Positions 8,655-21,026 of a stretch of 64,000 nucleotides of DNA are shown piece after piece (the stretch's first letter is position 1; each line of letters begins with the position of its first letter). Under the pieces are notes generated by a model. It did not search any database, was not told where the DNA came from, and saw nothing but the letters and a program-made list of their open reading frames with translations. The DNA is from Rubrivivax gelatinosus IL144 (GTDB lineage Bacteria > Pseudomonadota > Gammaproteobacteria > Burkholderiales > Burkholderiaceae_C). The stretch spans positions 3,720,001 to 3,784,000 of the forward strand of contig NC_017075.1 in the NCBI RefSeq assembly GCF_000284255.1, in the 5' to 3' direction. A program made the translations under genes and the position numbers.

Positions 8655-9880
8655 CAGGTCGGGAATCGGGTGATGCGGGAGGCGATCTCGCGCACGAGAT
8701 CGCGCGCCAGGCTCAGCTTGTCGCCGTGGGGCAGCTCGCGTTCGCCGGCGGCGTCGACGAGCAGCAGCGTGTTGTCGTCGCGGCCGAAGGTCGCGGGCCC
8801 CAGGTTGCCGACGATCAGCGGCACGCCCTTGCGCTGCAGCTTCTCGCGTGCGTGGCGCACGAGGTCGTGGCTCTCGGCGGCGAAGCCGACGCACCACGGC
8901 CGCGTCTGCGCAGGCAGGCGCGCGACGGCAGCCAGGATGTCGGGGTTCTCGGCCAGCTCGAAGGTCGGCGCGACCTTCTTGCCGTCCTTCTTGATCTTTT
9001 GCTCGTTGAACTGCGAGGGCCGCCAGTCGGCCACCGCCGCGGTGGCGACGAAGACGTCGTGCGTCGGCGCCTGGGGCAGCACCGCGTCGTGCATCTGCTG
9101 GGCGCTGCAGACGTCGATGCGGCGCACGCCCAGCGGCGTCGGCAGGTGCACCGGGCCGGCGACCAGCGTCACCTCGGCGCCGGCCTCGGCGGCCGCACGC
9201 GCGACGGCAAAACCCATCTTGCCGCTCGAATGGTTGGTGATGCCGCGCACCGGGTCGATGGCCTCGAAGGTCGGCCCGGCAGTGATCAGCACGCGCCGGC
9301 CGGCCAGCACCTTGGGCTGGAAGTGCGCGACGAGCGCGTCGCGCAGCTCGACGGCCTCGAGCATGCGGCCGTCGCCGGTCTCGCCGCAGGCCTGGGAGCC
9401 GCTGGCGGGCCCGAGCACCGTGGCGCCGTCGGCAGCCACCTGGGCGACGTTGCGCTGCGTCGCCGGATGGGCCCACATCTCGCGGTTCATCGCCGGGGCG
9501 ACGAACAGCGGCACACGTTCGGCCGGCCGCGCCAGGCAGGCCAGCGCCAGCAGCTCGCCGGCGCGGCCCTGGGCGAGCTGGGCGATGAAGTCGGCGCTCG
9601 CCGGCGCGACGACGATCGCGTCGGCCTCGCGCGAGAGCTCGATGTGGGCCATCGAGTTGGCCGGGCGCGCGTCCCACTGGCTGGTGAACACCGGGCGGCC
9701 CGACAGCGCCTGCATCGTCACCGGGGTGATGAACTGCAGCGCGGCCTCGGTCATCACCACCTGCACGGTGGCGCCGGCGCGCACCAGCTCGCGCGTCAGT
9801 TCGGCGGCCTTGTAGCAGGCGACACCGCCGGTCAGGCCGAGCAGGACGTGGCGGCCGAGGAGGTCTTGGCGATCGGACAT
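8654..9880 (-). CDS. coaBC: Bifunctional phosphopantothenoylcysteine decarboxylase/synthetase
   Basis: A 408-residue fusion for two steps of coenzyme A synthesis. The N-terminal flavoprotein half (about 1-190) carries the [13 protein letters not shown] flavin-binding start, the PAMNREMW segment and the G-x-G-x-x-ACGE-like [14 protein letters not shown] loop. The C-terminal synthetase half shows [18 protein letters not shown] and NHSSGKMG, with the lysine of KIKKDG. The ATG at 9880 is chosen because [19 protein letters not shown] is the normal N-terminus. Dut follows directly. Confidence 0.96.
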   Translation of the reverse strand: MSDRQDLLGRHVLLGLTGGVACYKAAELTRELVRAGATVQVVMTEAALQFITPVTMQALSGRPVFTSQWDARPANSMAHIELSREADAIVVAPASADFIAQLAQGRAGELLALACLARPAERVPLFVAPAMNREMWAHPATQRNVAQVAADGATVLGPASGSQACGETGDGRMLEAVELRDALVAHFQPKVLAGRRVLITAGPTFEAIDPVRGITNHSSGKMGFAVARAAAEAGAEVTLVAGPVHLPTPLGVRRIDVCSAQQMHDAVLPQAPTHDVFVATAAVADWRPSQFNEQKIKKDGKKVAPTFELAENPDILAAVARLPAQTRPWCVGFAAESHDLVRHAREKLQRKGVPLIVGNLGPATFGRDDNTLLLVDAAGERELPHGDKLSLARDLVREIASRITRFPT

Positions 9881-9908
9881 GGGGCGGGACTGTAAGCGCG
9901 AGCCGGCT

Positions 9909-10679
9909 TCAGGCCGCCGCACCATGGCATTTCTTGTATTTCAGGCCGCTGCCGCAGGGGCAAGGGTCGTTGCGGCCGGGCGTCTTCTCGACGCGCCGGG
10001 TCTCGGGCTTGGGCGCATGGTCCACCCACCACATGCGCAGGTCCTGCACGGCATAGCAGGCTTCGTCGATCAGGCGGTCGCGGTCGGCGCCTTCGTCGCC
10101 GTAGACGGCCTGGATGTGTTCGATCAGCTCCTCGCTGCCTTCGGCCAGGCGCAGCGCGTGCACCTGGGCCAGCAGCTCCTCGAACGCGGCCATCGAGTCT
10201 TCGCCGGCGTCGGCGCGCCAGTCGGCGCTGAAGGCTTGCAGCGCGGCGAAGAAACCGTCGGCCCATTCGGCGCCGGTCACGAGGCCCGCGGCCTCCTCGG
10301 GCTTCAGGCCGTCGACCTCGACGGCTTCCTGGCGGCCGGCTTCGTCCCAGACGTACATCAGCGGCGCCAGGCGCAGCGCGTCGGGGTCCTCGTCGATGGA
10401 CTCGGCGTCGAGCTGCACCGCCAGCGCCGCGGCGCGCGTGGCGAGCGCCTGCTCGGCGGCGGCTTGGTCCTCGGGGTCGGCGAAAGCGCGTTCGTAGGCC
10501 TCGCCGGCCATCGCCGGCAGCCACTGCGCGATCGGCAGCGGCTTCGGGCCGGCGGCAAGCGCCGCGAGGAAGCCGTCGCACCATTCGGCGGACAGGCGGC
10601 CGTCGAAGCCGCCCAGGCGCTGGCAGACGGTGCTGAAGGCCTCGATCTCGGCCTCGGTGTTCTGGCGTGCGGGTTTCAT
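9909..10679 (-). CDS. UPF0149 (YecA/YgfB) protein with SEC-C zinc motif
   Basis: A 256-residue protein. Residues 1-190 form the helical UPF0149 domain with the repeated phrase [19 protein letters not shown], and the C-terminus is a SEC-C motif ([14 protein letters not shown]) that binds one zinc, as in the SecA tail. Family members such as E. coli YecA are linked to ribosome or Sec binding, but the role is not settled. It is probably cytoplasmic. The gene lies 28 bases before the coaBC start, so it could head that transcript. Confidence 0.85.
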   Translation of the reverse strand: MKPARQNTEAEIEAFSTVCQRLGGFDGRLSAEWCDGFLAALAAGPKPLPIAQWLPAMAGEAYERAFADPEDQAAAEQALATRAAALAVQLDAESIDEDPDALRLAPLMYVWDEAGRQEAVEVDGLKPEEAAGLVTGAEWADGFFAALQAFSADWRADAGEDSMAAFEELLAQVHALRLAEGSEELIEHIQAVYGDEGADRDRLIDEACYAVQDLRMWWVDHAPKPETRRVEKTPGRNDPCPCGSGLKYKKCHGAAA

Positions 10680-10707
10680 CGTGTGCTGCCGGCCGCGGCC
10701 GGCGTGT

Positions 10708-11250
10708 TCAGCCGGCGGCCGGCGGCAGCCGCGGCGGGTTCGGGTGAAAGCGGGCCATCGCCAGCACGTCCACGTACTGGCCGTCGCGCAGGCCGTAGGC
10801 GCGCAGCCGCCCTTCGACCTCGAAGCCGAAGCGACGGTACAGCGCGATCGCGCGTTCGTTGTCGACGAAGACCGTGAGCTCGATGCGCAGCAGCTGCGCC
10901 CAGCGGTCGGCCCAGTCGCACAGCGCGGCCATCAGCGCGCGGCCGACGCCCTGCCCCTGGGCCTCGGACGCCACCGAGATGCCGAGCATCGCGACGTGGC
11001 GGCGGCGCAGCTGCGGCTGCGGATGCAGGCCGGCCGTGCCGACGACGACGCCGTCGCGTTCGGCCACCAGCAGCAGGTCGGGCTTGCCCGGCGCGAGGCT
11101 GTCGGCGAGGCGGTTGCGCCACAGGTCCTCGCTCGGATACGGCACCTGCAGCGTCCCGGGCAGGACCTGCGGATCGGCCAGGATGCGCGCGTAGGCGGCC
11201 GCGTCGTGCACGGTCGCCCGGCGCAGCAGCAGCGTCGGGGAAGCGTCCAT
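10708..11250 (-). CDS. GNAT family N-acetyltransferase
   Basis: A 180-residue protein with a complete GNAT fold. The acetyl-CoA pyrophosphate loop is [13 protein letters not shown] near residue 113, and the C-terminal motif B reads [20 protein letters not shown]. These features resemble the L-amino acid/spermidine acetyltransferase branches (RimJ/YhhY-like), but the substrate is unknown. I prefer the ATG at 11250 over the GTG at 11256 because GAGGTG immediately upstream acts as its ribosome binding site. It follows alaS after 24 bases on the same strand. Confidence 0.85.
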   Translation of the reverse strand: MDASPTLLLRRATVHDAAAYARILADPQVLPGTLQVPYPSEDLWRNRLADSLAPGKPDLLLVAERDGVVVGTAGLHPQPQLRRRHVAMLGISVASEAQGQGVGRALMAALCDWADRWAQLLRIELTVFVDNERAIALYRRFGFEVEGRLRAYGLRDGQYVDVLAMARFHPNPPRLPPAAG

Positions 11251-11274
11251 CGCCACCTCGCGCTGCCCGGCGCC

Positions 11275-13908
<2,634 letters not shown>

Positions 13909-13963
13909 ACCGCGGATTCTAAGGTTGGGGCTTCGTCCAGAATGGGCTCCAAGGAGGTCCGTG

Positions 13964-14692
13964 ATGGCAGACAACACGCGTTCCGTGGGGCTGGTGGCCG
14001 CGCTCGTCGTGGCGGCGGGGCTGGCCGCGGGGGGTTACGGCGTCGGCAAGGGGCTGGAGCGCTTCCGCGCCGCCGACCGTTCGGTGACGGTCAAGGGGCT
14101 GGCCGAGAAGGACGTCGAGGCCGATTACGCGGCCTGGCCGCTGGGGTTCCGCCGCGGCGGCGCCGACTTCGGCGCGGTGCAGCGCCAGCTCGCCGAGGAC
14201 CGCGACCGCGTCGTCGCCTTCCTCAAGGCCCAGGGCTTCACCGAAGCCGAGATCGAGGTCCGCCCGCTGCAGGTGCAGGACCTGTGGGCGCGCGAATACG
14301 GCGGCAACAACCAGCCGCTGCGTTTCCAGGGCACCGGCCAGGTGCTGGTGAAGTCGGCGCGGCCGAAGTCCGTGGAGGCCGCGGCGCTGGCCGTCGACCC
14401 GCTGATCCAGGCCGGCGTGCAGCTCGGCGGCGGCAACGGCCCCGCCGGCCCGCACTACCAGCTGCGCGGCTTCAACGAGGCCAAGGCGCCGCTGCTGGCC
14501 GAAGCCACGCGCAACGCGCGCGATCAGGCCGAGAAGTTCGCCGCCGAAGCCGGCGCGACGCTGGGCCGGCTGCGCAACGCCAACCAGGGCGTGATCCAGA
14601 TCGGCGCGGCCGGCGGCGAAGGCTTCGACGACGGCAGCGCACGCGTCAAGCGGCTGCGCGTCGTCAGCACCTTCGAGTACACGCTGGACTGA
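13964..14692 (+). CDS. SIMPL domain (DUF541) periplasmic protein
   Basis: A 242-residue protein with an N-terminal hydrophobic anchor (about residues 9-28) and a SIMPL domain covering the rest. The domain opens [20 protein letters not shown] and ends with the paired strand [18 protein letters not shown] proteins are oligomeric envelope proteins named for interaction with a mouse kinase signalling pathway in Brucella; the bacterial role is unsettled. The start is supported by AAGGAGG nine bases before the ATG. It is divergent from alaS. Confidence 0.82.
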   Translation: MADNTRSVGLVAALVVAAGLAAGGYGVGKGLERFRAADRSVTVKGLAEKDVEADYAAWPLGFRRGGADFGAVQRQLAEDRDRVVAFLKAQGFTEAEIEVRPLQVQDLWAREYGGNNQPLRFQGTGQVLVKSARPKSVEAAALAVDPLIQAGVQLGGGNGPAGPHYQLRGFNEAKAPLLAEATRNARDQAEKFAAEAGATLGRLRNANQGVIQIGAAGGEGFDDGSARVKRLRVVSTFEYTLD

Positions 14693-14698
14693 GCGGCC

Positions 14699-16111
14699 TC
14701 AGTCGCCCGCCGCCGAGCGCAGGCGGGCGTCGATCTGCTCGCCGAGGAAGCGCCACAGCCGCTCGTCGTTGCTGAAGGCGACGTTGAAGCGCATCCAGCC
14801 GGTGGGCCGGCGGTCGACGAGGAACAGCTCGCCCGGGCCGAGCATGATGCCGTGCGCCGCCGCGGCACGCGACAGCTCGGCGCCGTCGAGCAGGTCGGGG
14901 TGCCGCGCCCAGAGGTAGAGCCCGGCCTTGGGTTCGCTGAAGAGCTCGAAGCCCAGCTGCAGCAGGCGCTGGCCGACGACGCCGTGCGCCGCCGCCAGCC
15001 GGTCGCGCAGCGACTTCAGGTGCTTGCGCCAGCGGCCTTCGACCAGCGCGCCGAAAGCCAGGCGCTCGGTGAGGTCGGAGCTGGTGAGCCCGGCGATCAT
15101 CTTCAGCCCGGCCAGGTCGCGCAGCAGGTCCTCGCCGCCGAGCAGGAAGCCGACGCGGATGTTCGGCGAGATCGTCTTCGAGTAGCTGCCGACGTGGATC
15201 ACGCGGCGCAGCTGGTCGAGGCTGGCCAGCGAGGGCCGCGGCTCGGGGTCGAGGTCGGCGTAGATGTCGTTCTCGACGATCGTCAGCCCGTGGGCCTCGG
15301 CCAGCTGCAGCACGCGGTGCAACTGGGCCAGCGGCGCGATCGAGTTCGTCGGGCTCTGCAGCCGCGGCTGGGTGAAGAAGGCCTTCGGCGCGTGCGCGGC
15401 GATCGCCGCCTCCAGCGCCGGCAGGTCGTAGCCGCCGGGCGTGCGCGGCACCGGCACCAGGCGCACCCCGAGGATGCGCAGCATGTACATCAGGTTCGGG
15501 TAGCCGGGGTCGTCGACCAGCGCGGCGTCGCCGGGCTTCAGCAGGTGGCGCGCGGCCAGGTCCAGCGCCTGGCTGGAGCCCTGGGTCAGCAGCACGTTCT
15601 GCGCGCCGGCGACGATCTGGCGCTCGGCCATGGTCTCGGCCAGCATCACGCGCAGCGCCAGATGGCCGTGCGGAAGGCCGTAGCCGCCGAGTTCGGCGCC
15701 GTCGCTGGCCAGCTGGCGCAGGCTGCGGCGCACGCCGTCCTCGAACAGCCAGTCGTTGGGCAGCCAGCCGCAGCCGGCTTTCACCACCAGGGTGCGGCTC
15801 TCGAAGATCTGCTGCAGGTACCAGCGGTGGTCGAAGCTGAGGTCGGTGCTCGGCCCTTCCAGCGGCGCGGCGTCGGCACGGCGCTTGACGAAGAAGCCTT
15901 CGTTGGAGCGCGACACCAGCCAGCCCTGGGCCACGAGCCGGTCGTAGGCCTCGACGACGGTGAAGACGCTGACCGAGTGCATCGCCGCGAAGGCGCGGAT
16001 CGACGGCAGCTTGGCGCCGGGTTTGAGCACCTGCTCGGCGATCAGGCGACGGAAGCCCTCGACGATCTGCGTGACCAGCGGCGTGGACGACTCGGGTTGG
16101 ATCGCGAACAT
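14699..16111 (-). CDS. MocR-type regulator (GntR HTH plus aminotransferase domain)
   Basis: A 470-residue PLP-dependent regulator. The N-terminal winged helix is recognised by LPSIRAFAAMHSVSVFTVVEAYDRL (split: LPSIRAFAAMHSV, then SVFTVVEAYDRL) near residues 36-62, and the rest is a fold type I aminotransferase domain with the PLP-lysine in VGSYSKTISPNIRVGFL. MocR proteins such as GabR and PdxR sense PLP and an amine and often control the divergent gene. Here that gene is gabT, so control of GABA use is the natural inference. The ATG at 16111 is chosen as the HTH begins about 10 residues later. Confidence 0.9.
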   Translation of the reverse strand: MFAIQPESSTPLVTQIVEGFRRLIAEQVLKPGAKLPSIRAFAAMHSVSVFTVVEAYDRLVAQGWLVSRSNEGFFVKRRADAAPLEGPSTDLSFDHRWYLQQIFESRTLVVKAGCGWLPNDWLFEDGVRRSLRQLASDGAELGGYGLPHGHLALRVMLAETMAERQIVAGAQNVLLTQGSSQALDLAARHLLKPGDAALVDDPGYPNLMYMLRILGVRLVPVPRTPGGYDLPALEAAIAAHAPKAFFTQPRLQSPTNSIAPLAQLHRVLQLAEAHGLTIVENDIYADLDPEPRPSLASLDQLRRVIHVGSYSKTISPNIRVGFLLGGEDLLRDLAGLKMIAGLTSSDLTERLAFGALVEGRWRKHLKSLRDRLAAAHGVVGQRLLQLGFELFSEPKAGLYLWARHPDLLDGAELSRAAAAHGIMLGPGELFLVDRRPTGWMRFNVAFSNDERLWRFLGEQIDARLRSAAGD

Positions 16112-16255
16112 GGGGCAGCGGCGCACCGTATCGGGGAATCCCTGTACAGGACGGGCGGCCTGCACAGTCCGCCGGAATGCGGCGCGGGTATGTACATGGT
16201 ATCGCGGCGACTTGCCACCTAAATTGGCAGCAGTCCACACCCCGAGAGGCCTGCC
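16112..16255. promoter_or_regulatory. Divergent MocR/gabT control region
   Basis: This 144-base spacer should contain both promoters. It holds the palindrome CCTGTACAGG at 16141-16150, a related CCTGCACAG at 16159-16167, and a direct repeat GGTAT-N6-GGTAT near 16187-16202 that encloses ATGTACAT. Repeated short motifs in such spacers are the usual operators of GabR/PdxR-type regulators. The sites are seen directly; binding is inferred. Confidence 0.5.
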
Positions 16256-17548
16256 ATGTCACGCGAAACCCCGACCACCAACACCGCTCTGATGGCCCGC
16301 CGCCAGGCCGCCGTGCCGCGTGGCGTCGGGCAGGCGCACCCGGTGTTCATCGCCCGCGGCGCCAACGCCGAGATCTGGGACGTCGAAGGGCGGCGCTACA
16401 TCGACTTCGCCGGCGGCATCGCGGTGCTCAACACCGGCCACTGCCACCCGGCGGTGATCGACGCGGTGCGCGAGCAGCTCGAGCTCTACACCCACACCTG
16501 CTTCCAGGTCGTCGCCTACGAGCCCTATGTCGAACTGGCCGAGCGCCTGAACGCGCTGGCCCCGGGCCAGGCGCCGAAGAAGACGCTGTTCCTGACCACC
16601 GGCGCCGAGGCGGTGGAGAACGCGGTGAAGATCGCGCGTTCGTACACCAGGCGCGGCGGCATCATCGCCTTCACCGGCGGCTACCATGGCCGCACGCTGA
16701 TGACGCTGGGCCTGACCGGCAAGGTCGCGCCGTACAAGAGCGGTTTCGGCCCGTTCCCGGCCGAGGTCTTCCACGCCGCGTTCCCGAACCCGCTGCACGG
16801 CGTCAGCGTCGAGGACGCGCTGGCCTCGGTGCGCACGATCCTGAAGAACGACATCGAACCCGACCGTGTCGCCGCGTTCATCGTCGAGCCGGTGCAGGGC
16901 GAAGGCGGCTTCTACGTCGCGCCGCCGGAATTCATCGCCGGGCTGAAGGCGATCGCCGACGAACACGGCATCCTGCTGATCGCCGACGAGGTGCAGACCG
17001 GCGCCGGCCGCACCGGCACCTGGTACGCCTGCGAGCAGTGGCCGGTGGCGCCGGACCTGATCACCACCGCCAAGTCGCTGGCCGGCGGTTTCCCGCTGTC
17101 GGCCGTCACCGGCCGCGCCGACGTGATGGACGCGCCCGGCCCCGGCGGTCTGGGCGGCACCTACGCCGGCTCGCCGATCGCCTGCGCCGCGGCGCTGGCG
17201 GTACTGAAGGCTTTCGAGGACCAGAAGCTGCTGGAGCGCTCGCGCACGATGGGCCAGCGCCTGGTCAAGGGCCTGAAGGAGATCGCCGCCGGGGAGCCGG
17301 CGATCGGCGACGTGCGCGGCCTGGGCGCGATGGTCGCGATCGAGCTCTTCGAAGGCGGCGACCCGCATCGCCCGGCCGCCGACCTGACGCGCCGCGTCGT
17401 CGCCGAGGCCGCGGCGCGCGGGCTGATCCTGCTGTCCTGCGGCAGCTACGGCAACGTCGTGCGCATCCTGGTGCCGCTGACGGCCAGCGACGCGCTGCTC
17501 GACGAAGGCCTGGCGATCATCGCCGACAGCTTCGCCGCGCTGCGCTGA
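16256..17548 (+). CDS. gabT: 4-aminobutyrate aminotransferase
   Basis: A 430-residue fold type I aminotransferase transferring the amino group of GABA to 2-oxoglutarate and giving succinate semialdehyde. It shows the PLP-phosphate loop LTTGAEAVENAVKIAR, GGYHGRT, the aspartate of IADEVQTGAGRTG and the PLP-lysine of TTAKSLAGGFPLSAV. The length is close to E. coli GabT (426). With gabD downstream and a transporter between, it completes the GABA shunt. Related omega-aminotransferases (putrescine, 5-aminovalerate) are the main alternative substrates. Confidence 0.92.
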   Translation: MSRETPTTNTALMARRQAAVPRGVGQAHPVFIARGANAEIWDVEGRRYIDFAGGIAVLNTGHCHPAVIDAVREQLELYTHTCFQVVAYEPYVELAERLNALAPGQAPKKTLFLTTGAEAVENAVKIARSYTRRGGIIAFTGGYHGRTLMTLGLTGKVAPYKSGFGPFPAEVFHAAFPNPLHGVSVEDALASVRTILKNDIEPDRVAAFIVEPVQGEGGFYVAPPEFIAGLKAIADEHGILLIADEVQTGAGRTGTWYACEQWPVAPDLITTAKSLAGGFPLSAVTGRADVMDAPGPGGLGGTYAGSPIACAAALAVLKAFEDQKLLERSRTMGQRLVKGLKEIAAGEPAIGDVRGLGAMVAIELFEGGDPHRPAADLTRRVVAEAAARGLILLSCGSYGNVVRILVPLTASDALLDEGLAIIADSFAALR

Positions 17549-17561
17549 GCCCGGACCCACG

Positions 17562-18698
17562 ATGTCGACCGCCACCGTGGCCCACTTCCCGAGCGGCTCC
17601 GCCACCCGACCGGCGCAGAGCACCCCGCTGGTGCGCTTCGCCGGGGTGCAGAAGACCTACGACGGCGTGCACCTCGTGGTGCGCGGCCTGGACCTGGACA
17701 TCCGCCGCGGCGAGTTCCTGACGCTGCTGGGCCCCTCGGGCAGCGGCAAGACGACGACGCTGATGATGCTGGCCGGCTTCGAGTCGCCGACCGCCGGCGA
17801 GATCCAGCTCGACGGCAAGCCGATCACGCGCACGCCGCCGCACAAGCGCAACTTCGGCATGGTGTTCCAGAACTACGCGCTGTTCCCGCACATGACGGTG
17901 GGCGACAACGTCGCCTACCCGCTGAGCGTGCGCAGGGTGCCGTCGGCCGAACGCGCCAAACGCGTCGCGCAGGCGCTGGACATGGTGCGCCTGGGCGGCA
18001 TGGCCGGGCGCTACCCCGGCCAGCTCTCGGGCGGCCAGCAGCAGCGTGTGGCGCTGGCGCGCGCGCTCGTGTTCAACCCGCAGCTGGTGCTGATGGACGA
18101 GCCGCTGGGCGCGCTGGACAAGCAGCTGCGCGAGCACATGCAGATCGAGCTGAAGGAACTGCACCGCCAGCTCGGCGTGAGCTTCGTCTACGTCACCCAC
18201 GACCAGGGCGAGGCGCTGACGATGAGCGACCGCGTCGCGGTCTTCAACGACGGCGACATCCAGCAGCTCGCGCCGGTGACCGAGATGTACGAGACGCCGG
18301 TCAACCGCTTCGTCGCCGGTTTCATCGGCGACAGCACCGACTTCAAGGGCACGGTGCGTGCCACCGAAGGCGGCCGCTGCGGCATCGTGCTGGCCGACGG
18401 CCGCGTCGTCACCGGCCTGAACGTCAACGGCGCCGTGGTCGGCGACAGCGTGCAGGCCAGCATCCGCCCCGAACGCATCGTGCTGCACCGCGACTTGGCG
18501 GCCGCCGGCCACCCCAACCGGCTGCAGGCGCGCGTCATCGACCTCATCTACTTCGGCGACCACTTGCGCGCGCTGTGCGAGCCGGGCACCGGCCAGCCCG
18601 AGGCCGTCGTCAAGCTGCCGCTGGGCGGCCAGCCGCCGCAGCCCGGCGACGAGGTCGTGCTCGAGCTGCCGAGCGAGCTGACGCGCATCTACCTCTGA
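17562..18698 (+). CDS. Polyamine/GABA-type ABC transporter ATPase (PotA-like)
   Basis: A 378-residue ATP-binding subunit. Walker A is [11 protein letters not shown], the signature is [15 protein letters not shown], Walker B is [12 protein letters not shown] and the switch is VTHDQ. A C-terminal TOBE region (about residues 290-378) matches the PotA/FbpC group. It energises the importer formed by the next three genes and begins 13 bases after gabT, so import and catabolism look co-transcribed. The ligand could be putrescine, spermidine or GABA. Confidence 0.92.
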   Translation: MSTATVAHFPSGSATRPAQSTPLVRFAGVQKTYDGVHLVVRGLDLDIRRGEFLTLLGPSGSGKTTTLMMLAGFESPTAGEIQLDGKPITRTPPHKRNFGMVFQNYALFPHMTVGDNVAYPLSVRRVPSAERAKRVAQALDMVRLGGMAGRYPGQLSGGQQQRVALARALVFNPQLVLMDEPLGALDKQLREHMQIELKELHRQLGVSFVYVTHDQGEALTMSDRVAVFNDGDIQQLAPVTEMYETPVNRFVAGFIGDSTDFKGTVRATEGGRCGIVLADGRVVTGLNVNGAVVGDSVQASIRPERIVLHRDLAAAGHPNRLQARVIDLIYFGDHLRALCEPGTGQPEAVVKLPLGGQPPQPGDEVVLELPSELTRIYL

Positions 18699-18741
18699 TC
18701 CTTCCCCGTTCCCTTCCCCCACCCCGGAGACCGCCCGAACC

Positions 18742-19761
18742 ATGAAGAAGATCGCCCTCGTCGCCGCCCTCGCGCTGGCCCTGCCGGCCTTCGCGCAGCA
18801 GATCACCGTCGTGAACTTCGGCGGCGCCAACGCCAACGCGCAGAAGAAGGCCTTCTACGAGCCCTTCGAGAAGAAGGGCAACAAGCTGGTCACCGTCGAA
18901 TACAACGGCGAGCAGGCCAAGGTGAAGGCCATGGTCGAGGCCAAGAACGTCACCTGGGACCTGGTGGAAGTCGAGTCGCCCGACGTCGCGCGCGGCTGCG
19001 ACGAAGGCCTGTTCGAGCCCCTGGACTGGAGCAAGGTCGGGCCCAAGAGCGACTTCGTGCCGGCGGCCGTCACCGAGTGCGGCGTCGGCATCTTCGTCTG
19101 GTCGACGGTGATGGCCTACGACGGCGACAAGCTGAAGACCGCGCCGACGACCTGGGCCGATTTCTGGGACACGAAGAAGTTCCCGGGCAAACGCGGCCTG
19201 CGCAAGGGCGCGCGCTACAACCTCGAGTTCGCGCTGATGGCCGACGGCGTCAAGCCAGCCGAGGTCTACAAGGTGCTGGCGACCAAGGAAGGCGCCGACC
19301 GCGCGTTCAAGAAGCTCGCCGAGCTGAAGCCGGCGATCCAGTGGTGGGAAGCCGGCGCGCAGCCGCCGCAGTTCCTGGTCGCCGGCGACGTCGTGATGAG
19401 CACCGCGTTCAACGGCCGCATCGACGCCGCCAACCGCGAAGGCCGCAAGCTGAAGATCACCTGGACCGGCGGCATCTACGACCTGGACTACTGGGTGATC
19501 CCCAAGGGCGCACCGAACAAGGCCAAGGCCATGGAGTTCATCGCCTTCGCCAGCAGCCCCGAGCAGCAGGCCCAGTACGCGAAGAACATCGCCTACGGCC
19601 CGACCAACAATAAGGCCCTGGCCAAGCTCGACGCCAAGACGCTGGCCGACCTGCCCACCGCGCCGGCCAACGCCAAGGACGCGCTGCAGTTCAACGTCAA
19701 GTTCTGGGCCGACCAGGGCGAAGCCCTCGAGAAGCGCTTCGCCTCCTGGGCGGCTCAATGA
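18742..19761 (+). CDS. Periplasmic solute-binding protein (PotD-like)
   Basis: A 339-residue binding protein with a signal peptide cut after residues AFA (about 18). The mature part opens ITVVNFGGANANAQKKAFYEPF, the usual start of PotD/PotF-type proteins, and later has GIFVWSTVMAYD and YGPTNNKAL. It captures the substrate of the adjacent importer. Aromatic and acidic residues suited to amine ligands are present, but specificity is inferred from the gabT/gabD neighbours only. Confidence 0.9.
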   Translation: MKKIALVAALALALPAFAQQITVVNFGGANANAQKKAFYEPFEKKGNKLVTVEYNGEQAKVKAMVEAKNVTWDLVEVESPDVARGCDEGLFEPLDWSKVGPKSDFVPAAVTECGVGIFVWSTVMAYDGDKLKTAPTTWADFWDTKKFPGKRGLRKGARYNLEFALMADGVKPAEVYKVLATKEGADRAFKKLAELKPAIQWWEAGAQPPQFLVAGDVVMSTAFNGRIDAANREGRKLKITWTGGIYDLDYWVIPKGAPNKAKAMEFIAFASSPEQQAQYAKNIAYGPTNNKALAKLDAKTLADLPTAPANAKDALQFNVKFWADQGEALEKRFASWAAQ

Positions 19762-19771
19762 CGGCACCGCG

Positions 19772-21022
19772 ATGAGCGCCACCCTCGCCTTGCCCGCCAC
19801 CCCCGGCGCGTCGCTGGCGCGCCAGCTCGCGCGCGCCAACCGGCGGCGCAAGCTGGGGGCGTTCGCGCTGACGCTGCCGCTGCTGCTGTTCCTGCTGCTG
19901 ACCTTCCTGGTGCCGATCGCCGCGCTGCTGCTGCGGGCGGTCGAGAACCCGGAGGTCGCGGGCGCGCTGCCGCGCACCGTGGCGGCGCTGGACGAGTGGG
20001 ACCGCCAGAGCGAACCCGGCCCCGGCGCCTTCGCGGCGCTGGCGGCCGACCTCGCCGCCCTGCCCGACCGCGCCGACGCCGGCGCGCTGGCGCGGCGGCT
20101 CAACACCGAGGCCGCCGGCGCGCGTTCGCTGGTGCTCTCGACCTACAAGGCGCTGCCGCTGGACGGCGCGACGACGCCCGAGGCCGTCAAGGCGCGGCTG
20201 CTGGAACTGGACGCGCGCTGGTCCGAGCCGGTGTACTGGCAGGCGATCGCCAAGAACGGTTCGCGCTGGACGCCCGACTACCTGCTCGCCGCCGTCGACC
20301 TGCGCCGCGACGCGCACGGCAGCATCGAGCGCATGCCCGAGGAGCAGCGCGCCTTCGGCCGCATCCTGCTGCGCACCTTCGAAATCAGCGCCCTGGTCAC
20401 GGTCTGGGCGCTGCTCGCCGCCTACCCGCTGGCCTACTGGCTGGCGACGCTGCCGCCGCGGCGCGCCAACCTGCTGATGATCCTGGTGCTGGTGCCGTTC
20501 TGGACCTCGGTGCTGGTGCGCGTGGCCGCCTGGATCGTGCTGCTGCAGAACGAGGGCCTGGTCAACGGCGCGATCACCGGCCTGGGCCTGTGGAGCGAGC
20601 CGCTGCCGCTGCTGTTCAACCGCACCGGCGTCGTCATCGCGATGGTGCACATCCTGCTGCCGTTCATGATCCTGCCGCTGTACAGCGTGATGAAGAGCGT
20701 GCCGCCGACCTATCTGCGCGCCGCGGTGTCGCTGGGCAGCAGCCCGCTGGCGGCCTTCTTCCGCGTCTACGTGCCGCAGACCTACCCGGGCATCGGCGCC
20801 GGCGCGCTGCTCGTCTTCATCCTCGCGATCGGCTACTACGTGACGCCGGCGCTGCTCGGCGGCGCCGACGACCAGATGCTGAGCTACTACGTCGCCCACT
20901 ACACCAACGTCGACATCAACTGGGGCATGGCCTGCGCGCTGGGCGCCCTGCTGCTGACGGCGACGCTGCTGCTCTACGGCGTGTACCGCCAGGTCGTGCG
21001 CAGCGAACTGAGCCTGGGGTGA
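19772..21022 (+). CDS. ABC transporter permease (PotB-like) with enlarged first loop
   Basis: A 416-residue inner membrane permease. TM1 lies around residues 30-52. An unusually long hydrophilic segment of roughly 140 residues follows before the remaining helices, and the permease-ATPase coupling motif region (AAVSLGSSPLAAFFRVYVPQTYPG) is near residue 315. Typical PotB is about 275-285 residues, so the extra length is this first periplasmic loop. The start is 10 bases after the binding protein stop. Confidence 0.88.
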   Translation: MSATLALPATPGASLARQLARANRRRKLGAFALTLPLLLFLLLTFLVPIAALLLRAVENPEVAGALPRTVAALDEWDRQSEPGPGAFAALAADLAALPDRADAGALARRLNTEAAGARSLVLSTYKALPLDGATTPEAVKARLLELDARWSEPVYWQAIAKNGSRWTPDYLLAAVDLRRDAHGSIERMPEEQRAFGRILLRTFEISALVTVWALLAAYPLAYWLATLPPRRANLLMILVLVPFWTSVLVRVAAWIVLLQNEGLVNGAITGLGLWSEPLPLLFNRTGVVIAMVHILLPFMILPLYSVMKSVPPTYLRAAVSLGSSPLAAFFRVYVPQTYPGIGAGALLVFILAIGYYVTPALLGGADDQMLSYYVAHYTNVDINWGMACALGALLLTATLLLYGVYRQVVRSELSLG

Positions 21023-21026
21023 AACG

